This document shows, one piece after another, positions 40,301 to 49,679 of a DNA stretch of 64,000 bases (its first letter is position 1; the number at the start of each line of letters is the position of its first letter). The notes below the pieces were generated by a model. It was not told the origin of the DNA and did no database searches. It worked only from the letters and a program-made list of their open reading frames with translations. Made by a program: the position numbers and the translations under genes. Origin of the DNA: Rhizobium leguminosarum (GTDB lineage Bacteria; Pseudomonadota; Alphaproteobacteria; Rhizobiales; Rhizobiaceae); assembly GCF_001652265.1 (NCBI RefSeq), contig NZ_LWBS01000198.1:1-64000 (forward strand), written 5' to 3'.

Positions 40301-40942
40301 CCGCCGCAGGCTGAGCTGCCCCGGCCGCTCAGCCCGTCCGGCGCCGGGACGATCATCGATGAGGACGAAGGCGGCCTGCTGGTCGTTTCGCCGCTGTTCG
40401 GCGAGAAGGAGCGCAGCGATCGTTCGCTGGAGAAGGGCAGGCTGATCCATCGCATGCTGCAGGCGCTTCCCGAAATTCCACTTGGCGAACGACCTGATGC
40501 GGCGAGCCGTTATGCTGAACGGGCGGCTCGATTCTGGCCGGAAGCCGAACGGCGCAAGCTTGTCGATTCGGTTCTGAAACTATTGAACGAGGAAGGTCTT
40601 CAGGCTGTCCTCGGTGTTGAGGCCCAGCCCGAGGTCTCGATCATGGGAACATTGACGCTCGAAGACCGGCGTTATGCCGTCTCCGGCCGTATCGACCGAC
40701 TTGCCGTCCTTGCCGATCGCGTCGTCATTCTCGACTACAAGACCAACCGGGTGCCGCCGGTAACAGAGGAGGCCATCCCCTTCGCGCACCGGGCGCAGCT
40801 GGCGATCTATCGCGAGATCCTGGCGCCGCTCTATCCTGATAAACATATCGATTGCATGCTTGTCTATACCGAGAACGCTTCGCTCTACACGTTGAGCGAT
40901 AAGACGCTCGGTTTGGCGCTTGCAGCGGTCAAGACAAAGTGA
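37391..40942 (+). CDS. addA: Double-strand break repair helicase AddA
   Basis: An 1183-residue UvrD/Rep superfamily 1 helicase and nuclease. Motifs: Walker A SANAGSGKTHVLTQRV (about 36-50), Walker B VDEAQDTSPIQW, GDEKQSIYSFQGA (motif III), TVHASKGLEAPIVFL, YVAMTRAADRL (motif VI), and C-terminal nuclease VILDYKTNR (about 1112-1120). It forms the active motor of AddAB. ATG 37391 overlaps addB, ensuring paired translation. Confidence 0.97.
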   Translation: MSDVTALPNDDDPGAWIGWTTIQQAIASDPLRSAWVSANAGSGKTHVLTQRVIRLLLSGARPSAILCLTYTKAAASEMSNRVFERLAEWVVLDDEDLSRRIAQIEGTVPDGLKLAEARRLFAKALETPGGLKIQTIHAFCEALLHQFPLEANVAGHFSVLDDRAAVALLSDARRALLAATAPEGDSTLAEAFTYVLNLGDESGLENLLGDIVANRNAIRRFTATAEQQGGVEKVLRKRLGLAAGDTESRIAAQYWPLPGLSGGTLELYLSLADQKGGAKAQEVAYGLRLAGRERDDARRAEFLEKIFLTMKGDPKADSQFFVKAMLAEAPQLADAIAIARTHVAASRDRLKLMRMYGATHAALALADRLNHDYEELKRQRSQLDFEDLITRTADLLMKSGVGPWIHYKLDRGIDHILVDEAQDTSPIQWSVIQSLAEDFFAGESARPIVRTLFAVGDEKQSIYSFQGARPERFSEESDRTRRRVSDSGQSFSSVRLPLSFRSTADVLEAVDHIFKAPENARGLSALGEPVVHRSSRIGHPGAVDLWEMVAPEAVVKEEDWTAPFDATPESAPAAILARRIAHSIGTLVGRETIVDRGKERLIEAGDILVLVRKRDAFVNALTRALKRRGDIPVAGADRLVLTSHIAVQDLLALGRFLLLPEDDLSLAAVLKSPLFNLSEDDIFAVAALRRDNESVWSHLKSFAADGTERFRAAVERLELFLRQSRSLSVHDFYARVLSSHGGRRQFLARLGTEVSDILDEFLTFTLEHESSGLPGLQSFISTLELEAPVVKREQDKGRNEVRIMTVHASKGLEAPIVFLVDGGSKAFTHTHLPKLRLIETGPDEPPMPVWVPVSDLANSLTQDDATRIQILAEEEYRRLLYVAMTRAADRLVVCGYRGVRVNNDTWHMMISTALRDDHPHVEATTFSGPDGEWPGIKWRVPRVERTFERLDRSEERGSEETLPDGLLRPLPPQAELPRPLSPSGAGTIIDEDEGGLLVVSPLFGEKERSDRSLEKGRLIHRMLQALPEIPLGERPDAASRYAERAARFWPEAERRKLVDSVLKLLNEEGLQAVLGVEAQPEVSIMGTLTLEDRRYAVSGRIDRLAVLADRVVILDYKTNRVPPVTEEAIPFAHRAQLAIYREILAPLYPDKHIDCMLVYTENASLYTLSDKTLGLALAAVKTK

Positions 40943-41017
40943 AATACCGGACATTGAAAATTCGGCACCGCACCATCACATGTGGTTCAACACCCAATTC
41001 CGTTAAAGGAGCAGCCC

Positions 41018-41338
41018 ATGGCTACCGTGAAAGTCGATATTAATAACTTCCAGTCGGAAGTTCTGGAATCCGCAGAACCCGTCGTCGTCGATTTCTGGGC
41101 CGAATGGTGCGGCCCGTGCAAGATGATTGCTCCGAGCCTCGAAGAAATCGCCGTCGAGATGGAAGGCAAGGTCAAGGTCGCCAAGCTGAATATCGATGAG
41201 AACCCGGAACTCGCCGCACAGTTCGGTGTGCGCTCCATTCCGACCCTTGCAATCTTCAAGGGCGGCGAAGTCGCCGATATTTCTGTCGGTGCGAAGCCGA
41301 AGACTGCTCTTTCGAACTGGATTTCGAGCGCTGCCTGA
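41018..41338 (+). CDS. trxA: Thioredoxin
   Basis: A 106-residue thioredoxin 1. Active site [14 protein letters not shown] with the two cysteines of [17 protein letters not shown] holds the conserved cis-Pro. It is a general cytoplasmic disulfide reductant for ribonucleotide reductase and methionine sulfoxide reductase. ATG 41018 has AAAGGAG six bases upstream. It is 75 bases after addA and ended by a strong terminator. Confidence 0.97.
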   Translation: MATVKVDINNFQSEVLESAEPVVVDFWAEWCGPCKMIAPSLEEIAVEMEGKVKVAKLNIDENPELAAQFGVRSIPTLAIFKGGEVADISVGAKPKTALSNWISSAA

Positions 41339-41369
41339 TTGATATCGACGAATTTATATCACATTGACG

Positions 41370-41396
41370 AAAAAGCCCGGCTCGACCGGGCTTTTT
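41370..41396. terminator. Bidirectional terminator between trxA and folC
   Basis: 11-bp inverted repeat AAAAAGCCCGG / CCGGGCTTTTT (41370-41380, 41386-41396) with a 5-nt loop. A and T runs flank the stem on both sides. Confidence 0.92.
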
Positions 41397-41410
41397 TCAT
41401 TTCGCAGCTT

Positions 41411-42739
41411 TCATTTTGGGGGCGTGCCGTTGTCGGCAAGCACGTCGCCGACGAGATAGAGAGAGCCGCCGACCAGGATGCGCGGCGGCAATGCCTCCGG
41501 ATCGGCGACGGCTTTTATCGCTTCCAGCGCATCGCCGACCGTCGACATCGGTTCGGCAACCAAGCCGGCATCATAAGCGGCATTCGACAATATCACCGGG
41601 TCGACCATCGCTTCGCTGCCGCGGATCGGCACGCAGAAAACCTTCTCGACCAAGCCGGCAAAGGCCTTGAAATAACCGACCGGATCCTTGGTGTTGATCA
41701 TGCCGATAATTAGAAAAAGCGGCCGAGACTGGCGCTCCTCGAAAGTGGCCATGGCTTCGGCGATCACTTCGCCGGCACCGGGATTATGCCCGCCATCGAT
41801 CCAGATCTCGGCGCCGGCGGGTGCATGCGGCAGTAGCCGGCCCTCGCTCAGGCGCTGCAGCCGGCCCGGCCATTCGACCGAACTCATCGCCTTTTCCATC
41901 ATCGTCTCGGTGACGGTGAAACCCGCAGCCTTGACGGCACGAATGGCGGCGGCGGCATTGGCATATTGATGGCGGCCGGGAAGGCGCGGCAGCGGCAGGT
42001 CGGCAAGCCCGAACTCGTCCTGGTAGACGAGCCGACCATATTCCTCATGCGCCATGAAATCCTGCCCGAAGACGGCACTCGGGCAATGCAGCCGTTCGGC
42101 CGTGGACATCAGCACGTCGAGCGCTGCGTCATATTCCTGATGACCGATGACAACGGGAAATCCCGGCTTCATGATGCCGGCCTTTTCGGCCGCGATCAGC
42201 TCGACCCTGTCGCCGAGATAGGGCTGGTGATCCAGCGAAATCGGCATGATCACCGAAACGGCCGGATCGGAAATGACATTGGTGGCGTCGAACCGGCCGC
42301 CGAGACCGACTTCGATGATCGCGGCATCGGCCGGATGTTCGGAAAACAGGATGAAGGTGACCGCCGTCAGAATTTCGAAGACGGTGATGTGCTGTCCTGC
42401 ATTGGCATCGGCCACGCGACGCACGGCCTCGGCAAAGACGGCGTCGTCGACAAGCTGTCCGCGTCCGCCCTTGACGCCAATGCGGTAGCGCTCGTGCCAA
42501 TTGACGAGATGCGGGGAGGTGTGGACGTGAGCGCTGTAGCCGCCGGCTTCGAGCAAAGCGCGGCAGAAGGCGGTGACCGACCCCTTGCCATTGGTGCCGG
42601 CGACATGGATCACCGGCGGCAGTTTCCTATGCGGATTGCCGAGTTGATCGAGAAGACGGGTGATGCGATCGAGAGACAGATCAAAACCCTTGGGATGCAA
42701 TCCCATGAGCTTGTCGATCTCCTGTGCTGCCTCACTCAC
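41411..42739 (-). CDS. folC: Folylpolyglutamate / dihydrofolate synthase
   Basis: A 442-residue Mur-ligase-like enzyme from GTG 42739 (450 from TTG 42763; the start is uncertain). The P-loop is HVAGTNGKGSVTAF, FEILTAVTF.. and EVGLGGRFDATN are FolC signatures, and WIDGGHNPGAG lies in the C-terminal domain. It attaches glutamate to dihydropteroate and extends folylpolyglutamates. It is the last gene of trpFBA-accD-folC. Confidence 0.96.
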   Translation of the reverse strand: MSEAAQEIDKLMGLHPKGFDLSLDRITRLLDQLGNPHRKLPPVIHVAGTNGKGSVTAFCRALLEAGGYSAHVHTSPHLVNWHERYRIGVKGGRGQLVDDAVFAEAVRRVADANAGQHITVFEILTAVTFILFSEHPADAAIIEVGLGGRFDATNVISDPAVSVIMPISLDHQPYLGDRVELIAAEKAGIMKPGFPVVIGHQEYDAALDVLMSTAERLHCPSAVFGQDFMAHEEYGRLVYQDEFGLADLPLPRLPGRHQYANAAAAIRAVKAAGFTVTETMMEKAMSSVEWPGRLQRLSEGRLLPHAPAGAEIWIDGGHNPGAGEVIAEAMATFEERQSRPLFLIIGMINTKDPVGYFKAFAGLVEKVFCVPIRGSEAMVDPVILSNAAYDAGLVAEPMSTVGDALEAIKAVADPEALPPRILVGGSLYLVGDVLADNGTPPK

Positions 42740-42790
42740 CGCGGTTTGGCCTCTGGGTATCAATTCGGCACCCCGCCTGCTTGTCGGTTA

Positions 42791-43696
42791 TCAGGCGCTC
42801 GCCGCCAGAGCGATCGCGCCGCCATTGATGTCGTTCGCCGCAGAAACCGGCTTCTTCGTCAGGATCTTCAAGAGGCGCGCCAGCGTTTCCGGAATATCGT
42901 GACGCTTGACGACCATATCGACCATACCATGCTCCAGCAGGTATTCGGCGGTCTGGAAGCCTTCGGGCAGTTTTTCACGCAACGTCTGCTCGATCACGCG
43001 CTTGCCGGCAAAGCCGATTTCGGCGCCGGGCTCGGCCAGATGAATATCGCCAAGCATGGCATAGGAGGCCGTGACTCCACCCGTCGTCGGGTTGGTCAGC
43101 ACGACGATATAGGGCTGGCCGGATTCCTTGAGCATGTCGACGGCAACCGTCGTGCGCGGCAGCTGCATCAGCGACAGGATGCCTTCCTGCATGCGCGCAC
43201 CGCCGGAAGCGGGGAACATCACCAGCGGGCACTTTTCAGACGTCGCACGCTCGAAAGCCTTGACGATCGCCTCGCCGGCGGCCATGCCGAGCGACCCGCC
43301 GATAAAGTTGAATTCGTGCACAACGGCCACGAGTCTCAGTCCCTGCACCTTTCCGACACCGGCGAGGATCGTATCCTCCTGTTCGGTCTTTAGGCGGCTG
43401 TCGCGCAGGCGATCGCTATATTTCTTCGAATCGCGGAACTTCAGCGGGTCCTGCGCGACCTTCGGCTGCGGCAGCGATTCGAACTCGCCATTGTCGAAAA
43501 GATCGGTCAGGCGGGCCTTGGCCGGCATCTTCATGTGATAACCGGACGCCGGAATGACCCATTTGTTTCCTTCCAGGTCCTTGTGGAAGACCATCTCGCC
43601 CGTTTCCGGGCACTTGATCCAGAGGTTCTCCGGCACTTCGCGACGGCCCAGCATGGAATTGATCCGCGGGCGAACGTAGTTGGTGATCCAGTTCAA
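42791..43696 (-). CDS. accD: Acetyl-CoA carboxylase carboxyltransferase subunit beta
   Basis: A 301-residue AccD, which with AccA transfers CO2 from carboxybiotin to acetyl-CoA. The crotonase-fold core is intact ([40 protein letters not shown]). The N-terminal zinc ribbon is degenerate: of four expected cysteines only Cys29 is present (IKCPETGE), the others being Thr32, Ile48 and Ser51. Upstream are 141 bases containing a family B repeat, then trpA; folC follows. Confidence 0.97.
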   Translation of the reverse strand: MNWITNYVRPRINSMLGRREVPENLWIKCPETGEMVFHKDLEGNKWVIPASGYHMKMPAKARLTDLFDNGEFESLPQPKVAQDPLKFRDSKKYSDRLRDSRLKTEQEDTILAGVGKVQGLRLVAVVHEFNFIGGSLGMAAGEAIVKAFERATSEKCPLVMFPASGGARMQEGILSLMQLPRTTVAVDMLKESGQPYIVVLTNPTTGGVTASYAMLGDIHLAEPGAEIGFAGKRVIEQTLREKLPEGFQTAEYLLEHGMVDMVVKRHDIPETLARLLKILTKKPVSAANDINGGAIALAASA

Positions 43697-43715
43697 CTCG
43701 AATACTCCTGATAGT

Positions 43716-43815
43716 CTAAAGCGCGTCGCGATCTTTCAGATTCGCTGCCACGCTTTAAGTCCTAGTTTCCCGCATGTCGTTGCCGCAAAACCGCGGCACA
43801 CTTTTGCGCGACATG
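43716..43815. repeat. Dispersed double-hairpin repeat, family B copy 2
   Basis: CTAAAGCGCGTCGCGATC..CACGCTTTAAG, then GCATGTCGTTGCCGCAAAAC..TTTTGCGCGACATG. It aligns with 27570-27675. It lies between trpA and accD inside the operon. Confidence 0.85.
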
Positions 43816-43837
43816 GTTTTTTGCCAATGTGGGCAAA

Positions 43838-44677
43838 CTATTCGGCAGCAACAAGGCGCGCCGAACGTGTTCCCGTGGAAAGACCGCGCACCAGCGTGGC
43901 AACCGCCTGAACGGTGTCCGCCGTTGCCTTTCCGTCATGCGTCAAGCTGGTCGCGACCTGATTGACGATCGCGGTGCCGACGACGACGCCGTCGGCCGAA
44001 CCGCCGATGACCTTTGCATGTTCCGCCGTCTTGACGCCGAAGCCGACGCAGACAGGCAGCTTGGTATGCTGCTTGATGCGCTCGACCGCGCCGGACACCA
44101 GCGACGGATCGGGCAGCGCCGAACCGGTGATACCGTTCATGGAGACGTAGTAGACGAAGCCGGAGGTGTTCTTCAGTACCTTCGGCAAGCGCTTCTCATC
44201 GGTCGTCGGCGTCGCCAGGCGGATGAAATTGATGCCTTTGCGGATCGCCGGAATGCAGAGCTCGTCATCCATCTCGGGCGGCAGGTCGACGACGATCAGG
44301 CCGTCGATGCCGGCGGCGAGCGCGTCGTCGAGGAATTTCTCGACGCCGTAAATATAGATCGGGTTGTAGTAACCCATCATCACGATCGGCGTCGCATCAT
44401 TCGTCTTGCGGAAATCGGCCGCCAGCTTCAGCGTCTTCTTCAGCGTCTGGCCGCCTTTCAGGGCGCGCTGGCCGGCCAGCTGGATCGCCGGGCCATCGGC
44501 CATCGGGTCGGAAAAGGGCATGCCGAGCTCGATAATGTCGGAGCCTGCCTCCGGCAGCGCCTTCATGATGCCGAGCGAGGTGTCGTAGTCGGGATCGCCG
44601 CCCATGAAATAGGTCACAAGCGCCGGACGGCCCTCGGCCTTCAGCTCGGCAAAGCGTTTGTCCATGCGTGCGGTCAT
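43838..44677 (-). CDS. trpA: Tryptophan synthase alpha subunit
   Basis: A 279-residue TIM barrel splitting indole-3-glycerol phosphate to indole and GAP. Catalytic Glu lies in [17 protein letters not shown] together with the second acid of that motif; [11 protein letters not shown] and [10 protein letters not shown] are conserved. It begins three bases after trpB; indole is channelled to TrpB. Confidence 0.98.
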   Translation of the reverse strand: MTARMDKRFAELKAEGRPALVTYFMGGDPDYDTSLGIMKALPEAGSDIIELGMPFSDPMADGPAIQLAGQRALKGGQTLKKTLKLAADFRKTNDATPIVMMGYYNPIYIYGVEKFLDDALAAGIDGLIVVDLPPEMDDELCIPAIRKGINFIRLATPTTDEKRLPKVLKNTSGFVYYVSMNGITGSALPDPSLVSGAVERIKQHTKLPVCVGFGVKTAEHAKVIGGSADGVVVGTAIVNQVATSLTHDGKATADTVQAVATLVRGLSTGTRSARLVAAE

Positions 44678-44680
44678 GTC

Positions 44681-45907
44681 TTACAGCCCCATTCCCAGAA
44701 TCTTGCCGACGGTGAAGATATCCTTGTCGCCGCGGCCGGAGAGGTTCATCAGGATGATCTCGTCCTTGCCCATCGTCGGTGCGCGCTTGATGACCTCGGC
44801 AATCGCATGCGAAGGCTCGAGCGCCGGGATGATGCCTTCGAGGCGAGTCAGGGTCTGGAAAGCCTCGAGCGCTTCGTGATCCATGATCGGCACATAGTCG
44901 ACGCGGCCGGTATCGTTCAGCCAGGAATGTTCGGGGCCGATGCCGGGATAATCGAGGCCGGCCGAAATCGAATGGCCTTCCTTGATCTGGCCGTCACCAT
45001 CCTGCAACAGATAGGTGCGATTGCCGTGCAGCACGCCCGGCGAACCGGCGGTGATCGAGGCGCAATGTTCGTCGCCCTGCAGACCCTTGCCGCCGGCTTC
45101 GACGCCGACGATCTTGACAGAGGGATCATCCAGGAAAGGATGGAAAATGCCGATGGCGTTCGAGCCGCCGCCGACGGCAGCGATGACCAGATCCGGAAGA
45201 CGGCCTTCGGCTGCCAGCATCTGCTCCTTCGCTTCGATGCCGATCACCGATTGGAAATCGCGGACCATCTCAGGATAGGGATGCGGGCCGGCTGCCGTTC
45301 CAATCAGGTAATAGGTATCCTCGACATTGGTGACCCAGTCGCGAAGCGCTTCGTTCATGGCGTCCTTCAGCGTGCCGCTGCCTGCCGTGACCGGTTTGAC
45401 TTCCGCGCCGAGCAGCTTCATGCGGAAAACATTCGGGGCCTGACGCTCGACGTCGGTGGCGCCCATATAGACGACGCAGGGAAGGCCAAAGCGCGCGGCA
45501 ACGGTCGCGGAGGCGACGCCGTGCTGGCCGGCGCCGGTTTCGGCGATGATGCGGGTCTTGCCCATGCGCTTGGCGAGCAGGATCTGGCCGATGCAGTTGT
45601 TGATCTTGTGCGAGCCGGTGTGGTTCAGCTCCTCGCGCTTGAAATAGATCTTTGCGCCACCGAGTTCGGCCGTCAGCCGCTCGGCGAAATAGAGCGGGCT
45701 CGGGCGGCCGATATAATGCGCGCCGAGATGCTTCAATTCGGCCTGGAATGCCGGATCGTTCTTTGCCCTGTTCCACTCGTCCTGCAGGTCGAGGATCAGC
45801 GGCATCAGCGTTTCGGCCACGAAACGACCGCCATAAATGCCGAAACGGCCATCTTCATCGGGGCCGGAACGGAAGGAATTCGGTTTAGGCGTCTCGTTCA
45901 CTCTCAA
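44681..45907 (-). CDS. trpB: Tryptophan synthase beta subunit
   Basis: A 408-residue PLP enzyme condensing indole with serine. The PLP lysine is in [11 protein letters not shown], the phosphate loop is [10 protein letters not shown], and [11 protein letters not shown] carries the catalytic Glu. Its ATG overlaps the trpF stop (ATGA). Confidence 0.99.
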   Translation of the reverse strand: MRVNETPKPNSFRSGPDEDGRFGIYGGRFVAETLMPLILDLQDEWNRAKNDPAFQAELKHLGAHYIGRPSPLYFAERLTAELGGAKIYFKREELNHTGSHKINNCIGQILLAKRMGKTRIIAETGAGQHGVASATVAARFGLPCVVYMGATDVERQAPNVFRMKLLGAEVKPVTAGSGTLKDAMNEALRDWVTNVEDTYYLIGTAAGPHPYPEMVRDFQSVIGIEAKEQMLAAEGRLPDLVIAAVGGGSNAIGIFHPFLDDPSVKIVGVEAGGKGLQGDEHCASITAGSPGVLHGNRTYLLQDGDGQIKEGHSISAGLDYPGIGPEHSWLNDTGRVDYVPIMDHEALEAFQTLTRLEGIIPALEPSHAIAEVIKRAPTMGKDEIILMNLSGRGDKDIFTVGKILGMGL

Positions 45908-46572
45908 CTCCCTGAGGCCATGACAGGCGCATTCGCCTTTTCGACCGCGTCAAAAAATTCATCGATCTTCGCGACGCTCTTCACGCCAGGCGCAGTTTCG
46001 ACTCCCGAGGAGACGTCGATACCCGGTGCCTTGGTGATGAAAAGCGCCTCGGCGACATTGTCCTTGTTCAGCCCGCCGGAAAGCATGTAGTCGACGCTGC
46101 CGTCAAGCCAGCTGAGAAGGCTCCAATCGAAGGAAATACCGTTGCCGCCAGGCAGTTCCGAACCCTTCGGCGCTTTGGCGTCGAAAAGAAAACGGTCGGC
46201 GATGCCGATATAGGCCTCGACGCGCTTCAGGTCGTCTGCCGTGCGTACCGAAAAGGCCTTCATCACAGGCAGACCATAGAGCGCCTTTATGGTCAGCACA
46301 TGTTCGGGGCTCTCATTGCCGTGAAGCTGGAGCATATCCGGCTTCAACAACGATACGATCTCATCGAGTTCGTCATTGGTCGGATCGACGACGACGGCGA
46401 CGATTTTGGCCTTGCCACGCGCAGGTTCGGCAAGTTTTGCCGCCAGGTCAGGCTCGATATAGCGTGGGCTCTTTTCGAAGAAGATGAAACCGATATGGGT
46501 CGCGCCGCGCTTCAGCGCGCGATCGACAGCGTCAGGCGTCTTCAAGCCACAGATCTTGATATCCGGTCTCAT
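45904..46572 (-). CDS. trpF: Phosphoribosylanthranilate isomerase
   Basis: A 222-residue TIM barrel starting [16 protein letters not shown] with the catalytic Cys of [16 protein letters not shown] and [11 protein letters not shown] are family motifs. ATG 46572 is preferred because the family begins at this point; an upstream start would add 18 residues. It is the first gene of trpF-trpB-trpA-accD-folC. The promoter should lie in 46573-46648, before the repeat element. Confidence 0.97.
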   Translation of the reverse strand: MRPDIKICGLKTPDAVDRALKRGATHIGFIFFEKSPRYIEPDLAAKLAEPARGKAKIVAVVVDPTNDELDEIVSLLKPDMLQLHGNESPEHVLTIKALYGLPVMKAFSVRTADDLKRVEAYIGIADRFLFDAKAPKGSELPGGNGISFDWSLLSWLDGSVDYMLSGGLNKDNVAEALFITKAPGIDVSSGVETAPGVKSVAKIDEFFDAVEKANAPVMASGS

Positions 46573-46648
46573 GGCAGCGAAGTGACACGAAATGCGGAAA
46601 GAGTCGAGCCAATTTGCGACGGACACTGAATTTAGCGCGGCTCTCGGC

Positions 46649-46754
46649 TAGAGCGCTGCACGTCCAAAGGAGGCGCCAAGGACGCTCTATCACTTTAAAT
46701 CTGCGCATAATGCTTTTCCGAAAAATCGATTCCGATTTTCGGGGTTACGCGCTA
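46649..46754. repeat. Composite palindromic repeat overlapping a stop codon
   Basis: TAGAGCG / CGCTCTA arms (46649-46655, 46683-46689) and a second unit with CCGAAAA / TTTTCGG (46718-46724, 46736-46742). That pair also occurs in the repeat at 16500-16549. The distal end CGCTAG provides the stop codon of the metallopeptidase gene. Confidence 0.8.
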
Positions 46755-47510
46755 GTCGAAATCGATGGCATGCAACTGGCTGCCATGCCGCTTGAGCCAG
46801 GACTTCGCTTCCTCCATACCGGGGCAAAGCTTACGGCAGAGGGCCCAGAAGTGCGGGCCGTGGTTCATTTCCTTGAGGTGTGCGACCTCATGGGCGGCGA
46901 GATAATCGATCACCGACGGCGGCGCCATGACGATACGCCAGGAAAAGCTCAGATTTCCCTCAGACGAACAGGAGCCCCAGCGGCTACGGGTATCCTTCAT
47001 CGAGATCGAACGGATCGGCGCCCGGATCGTTGCGGCATGCATCGTCGCCAGTCTTGCGAGATCGGCGCGCGCCTCCTTCTTGAGAAAGGCCGCAATGCGC
47101 CGTCCGACATGTTCCGGCATGCCGCTGACGCGCAACACCGGGATGCCGTCCATGGAAACCGCCTCCGTCAGCCCGCGCAAGCTGCCGCTATGCTGGATGC
47201 GATGGGAAACGCCGCGAAGGAGGATTTCGCCGCCGTCACGCAGACCGGTATCGGTCGAAAACTTGGCAAGCTTGGTGAGCAGCCACCTCTGGTGACGATC
47301 GAGAAAGGCATTGACCTCACGCGCCGCAAGGCCTTTCGGCACCGTCATCTTCAAGGCGCGGCCACCCGGTTCGATACGCAGCGTGATGCGTGTCGCCCGG
47401 TCATGCTGCTTGATCGTCAGCGGCATGAGCCGGCCGGCGACATCGAGCGTCCGCATTTCGGGCGGAGCCGGCTTTCGCGCCTTCGACCTTGTTTTCAGAA
47501 GCGAGAACAT
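46752..47510 (-). CDS. YgjP/SprT-like zinc metallopeptidase (DUF45)
   Basis: A 252-residue protein with the zinc signature AAHEVAHLKEMNHGPHFW (HExxH plus a downstream His) near residues 205-222 and SMKDTRSRWGSCSS, characteristic of the YgjP/DUF45 M48-like group. No signal peptide, so it is probably cytoplasmic; the substrate is unknown. Its last codons and stop lie in a dispersed repeat. It is on the same strand as trpF but separated from it by about 180 bases. Confidence 0.88.
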   Translation of the reverse strand: MFSLLKTRSKARKPAPPEMRTLDVAGRLMPLTIKQHDRATRITLRIEPGGRALKMTVPKGLAAREVNAFLDRHQRWLLTKLAKFSTDTGLRDGGEILLRGVSHRIQHSGSLRGLTEAVSMDGIPVLRVSGMPEHVGRRIAAFLKKEARADLARLATMHAATIRAPIRSISMKDTRSRWGSCSSEGNLSFSWRIVMAPPSVIDYLAAHEVAHLKEMNHGPHFWALCRKLCPGMEEAKSWLKRHGSQLHAIDFD

Positions 47511-47573
47511 GCGTGTTTTCTATACGATTCGCCGGCAAATCTAAATGATCGCCAGAAGGGCAGACATGGAAAA

Positions 47574-47595
47574 ACCGGCATCGCGAGATGCCGGT
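47574..47595 (-). terminator. Terminator downstream of the DUF2852 gene
   Basis: 9-bp inverted repeat 47574-47582 / 47587-47595 (ACCGGCATC / GATGCCGGT) with a tetraloop; the minus strand continues with a T-run. Confidence 0.85.
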
Positions 47596-47617
47596 CATCA
47601 ATTCATCGTTCAGGCGT

Positions 47618-48052
47618 TTACGGCGTCTGGTATTCAGCGACCGGGCCGTTGTCATCGCGCTTGGCGTTCCTGCGGTCACGCATGAAGCGGTCGAACTCTT
47701 CCTGATCCTTGGCGCGGCGGAGCTCGCGCAGATAGGAGTCGAATTCCTCGCGCATTTCGTCAAGCTTGCGGCGCTCTTCCTCCATCCGGTCGAGTTCGGC
47801 CTTGCGCCAGTCGTCGAAGGCGACGTTGCCGGTCGAGAAGTGCGGGCGGTGACGGCCATGCGGGCGGCGGCAGGAGGCAAAGAAGCCATCGGTCGCCTGG
47901 TTGACGTCACGCTTGAAGCCGCGCAGACGCTCGCCGAAGATGATGTAGGCAAGCATGGCAAGACCCAGAGGCCAGAAAACCATGAAGCCGAGAATCATCA
48001 GGGCAATGGTAGCCGGAGTCCAATCCGGTCGAAGCAATGCTGACTGGTTCAT
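47618..48052 (-). CDS. DUF2852 family membrane protein
   Basis: A 144-residue protein with one strong N-terminal transmembrane segment (IALMILGFMVFWPLGLAMLAYII, about 16-38), then a basic stretch and a long charged coiled-coil (MEEERRKLDEMREEFDSYLRELRRAKDQEEFDRFM, in two parts). This layout defines the DUF2852 family, which is restricted mainly to alphaproteobacteria. No enzymatic motif. It is monocistronic, with its own terminator. Confidence 0.85.
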   Translation of the reverse strand: MNQSALLRPDWTPATIALMILGFMVFWPLGLAMLAYIIFGERLRGFKRDVNQATDGFFASCRRPHGRHRPHFSTGNVAFDDWRKAELDRMEEERRKLDEMREEFDSYLRELRRAKDQEEFDRFMRDRRNAKRDDNGPVAEYQTP

Positions 48053-48197
48053 CGTGCGGGTATCCCTCGCTTTCCGCGCCCGGCAGGATACCGAACGCTG
48101 AAATCGATGTGGTTACCGCAATAACCGCCTTCAAGACGATTGCCCGCGAAATCGGACAAGACCTTGAATCCGTTTTGCTAATTCAGCTATCCCTGAT

Positions 48198-49475
48198 TTA
48201 GCCTGCCCGGCCGCCCTTGATGACACGCGGGAGCGGAGGCTTGACGGCAGAACGGGAATGCCGGTGGACGAAATTGATGATGCGCGGCGCGATCTCGCGG
48301 CGGAAACGCGAGCCGTTGAAAACACCATAATGGCCGACATCCGGCTGAAGATAATGCATGCGCATGTCTCCGGGAATGTTCACGCAGATGGTCTGCGCCG
48401 CCATTGTCTGGCCGACCCCTGAGATATCGTCATTCTCGCCTTCGACGGTCAGCAGCGCCACATTGCGAATTGCCGCCGGATCGACGCGTTTGCCGCGATG
48501 CATCAGTTCGCCCTTCGGCAGCGAATGCTTGATGAAGACCTCCTCCACCGTCTGCAAATAGAATTCGGCGGTCAGATCCATGACGGCGAGATATTCGTCG
48601 TAGAAATCGCGATGTCTTTCCGGCTCGCCGTCGTTCTTCACGAGATGCATGAAGAATTCCTTGTGCGCGACGAGGTGGCGATCAAGATTCATCGACATGA
48701 AGCCCGAAAGCTGCAGAAACCCTGGGTAGACCGGGCGCATGAAACCCGGCTGCGGCCAGGGCACGTTCATGATGACATTGTCGGAGAACCACTGCAGCGA
48801 CCGCTCCTGGGCGAGCTTGTTGACCGCCGTCGGGTTGATGCGCGTATCGATCGGGCCGCCCATCAGCGTCATCGACGCCGGCGAAAGCGGATCCCTGGCC
48901 TCTTCCATCACCGCAGCGGCTGCCAGCACCGGAACGGAAGGCTGACAGACGGCGATGACATGGGTGTCGTGACCGAGGAAATGCAGCATCTCGATGACGT
49001 AGTCGACGTAGTCGTCGAAATCGAACGTGCCTTCCGTCATCGGCACCATGCGGGCGTCGATCCAGTCGGTGATGTAGATATCGGCACTCGGCAGCAGCGC
49101 CTCTACCGTGCCGCGCAGCAGCGTGGCATAGTGGCCGGACATCGGCGCGACGATCAGAATGCGCGGATCATTGCCGCGGGCGGCTGGAACACTGCGGGCG
49201 AAATGCAGGAGATTGCAGAAGGGTCGCGACCAGACAACCTCTTCGCGGACGGACACCGTCCGGTCACCGATCGTCGTCTGCTTCAGTCCGAATTCCGGTT
49301 TGCCGTAGCGGCGCGTCGTGCGTTCGAACATTTCGAGGCTTGCCGCCATCGTTCGGCCGAACGGTGTGTGGGAGAAGGGGTTCAGCGGATTGGCATAGGC
49401 AAATCGCATGATATCGGCCGCGGCGCGAAACGGCGCCATGGCGGCATGGTTCAATTCATAAAGCTGATAAAACAT
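48198..49475 (-). CDS. phaZ: Intracellular polyhydroxyalkanoate depolymerase
   Basis: A 425-residue intracellular PHB depolymerase of the PhaZ1 type. It begins MFYQLYELNHAAMAPFR, the conserved family N-terminus, which supports ATG 49475. The nucleophile elbow is VCQPSVP, where Cys replaces the Ser of classic lipase boxes, as in Ralstonia PhaZ1. A C-terminal DVGHYGVFNGSRFR provides the His. It mobilises granule PHB to hydroxybutyrate during starvation and bacteroid metabolism. No PHB synthesis genes lie nearby. Confidence 0.95.
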   Translation of the reverse strand: MFYQLYELNHAAMAPFRAAADIMRFAYANPLNPFSHTPFGRTMAASLEMFERTTRRYGKPEFGLKQTTIGDRTVSVREEVVWSRPFCNLLHFARSVPAARGNDPRILIVAPMSGHYATLLRGTVEALLPSADIYITDWIDARMVPMTEGTFDFDDYVDYVIEMLHFLGHDTHVIAVCQPSVPVLAAAAVMEEARDPLSPASMTLMGGPIDTRINPTAVNKLAQERSLQWFSDNVIMNVPWPQPGFMRPVYPGFLQLSGFMSMNLDRHLVAHKEFFMHLVKNDGEPERHRDFYDEYLAVMDLTAEFYLQTVEEVFIKHSLPKGELMHRGKRVDPAAIRNVALLTVEGENDDISGVGQTMAAQTICVNIPGDMRMHYLQPDVGHYGVFNGSRFRREIAPRIINFVHRHSRSAVKPPLPRVIKGGRAG

Positions 49476-49611
49476 GGAAGGCGCCACCTTTCTCTATCGA
49501 AAAGATGACACCGATTGAGAAGTATCGACTCTTTTCGTAACGCGGGCACGTAACTCAGACTAACAGGTTTTTGTTGCACAGCAACATTGACGCACCAAAC
49601 CCACACAAGAA

Positions 49612-49637
49612 ATGCCGGAGAATTGATCTCCGGCATC
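49612..49637 (-). terminator. Terminator of the fumarylacetoacetase-family gene
   Basis: 9-bp inverted repeat ATGCCGGAG / CTCCGGCAT (49612-49620, 49629-49637), 43 bases after the stop of the minus-strand gene; only a short T-rich tail. Confidence 0.65.
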
Positions 49638-49679
49638 ATAATCGACCTGAAAACTTAAGTTTCTCAACAGGAAGCGTCG

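Noticed and set aside
43829..46090. 753-codon open frame on the plus strand across trpA and trpB
   Set aside because: It is antisense to two unmistakable genes; long antisense frames arise from GC-rich codon use, and the protein has no recognisable domain.
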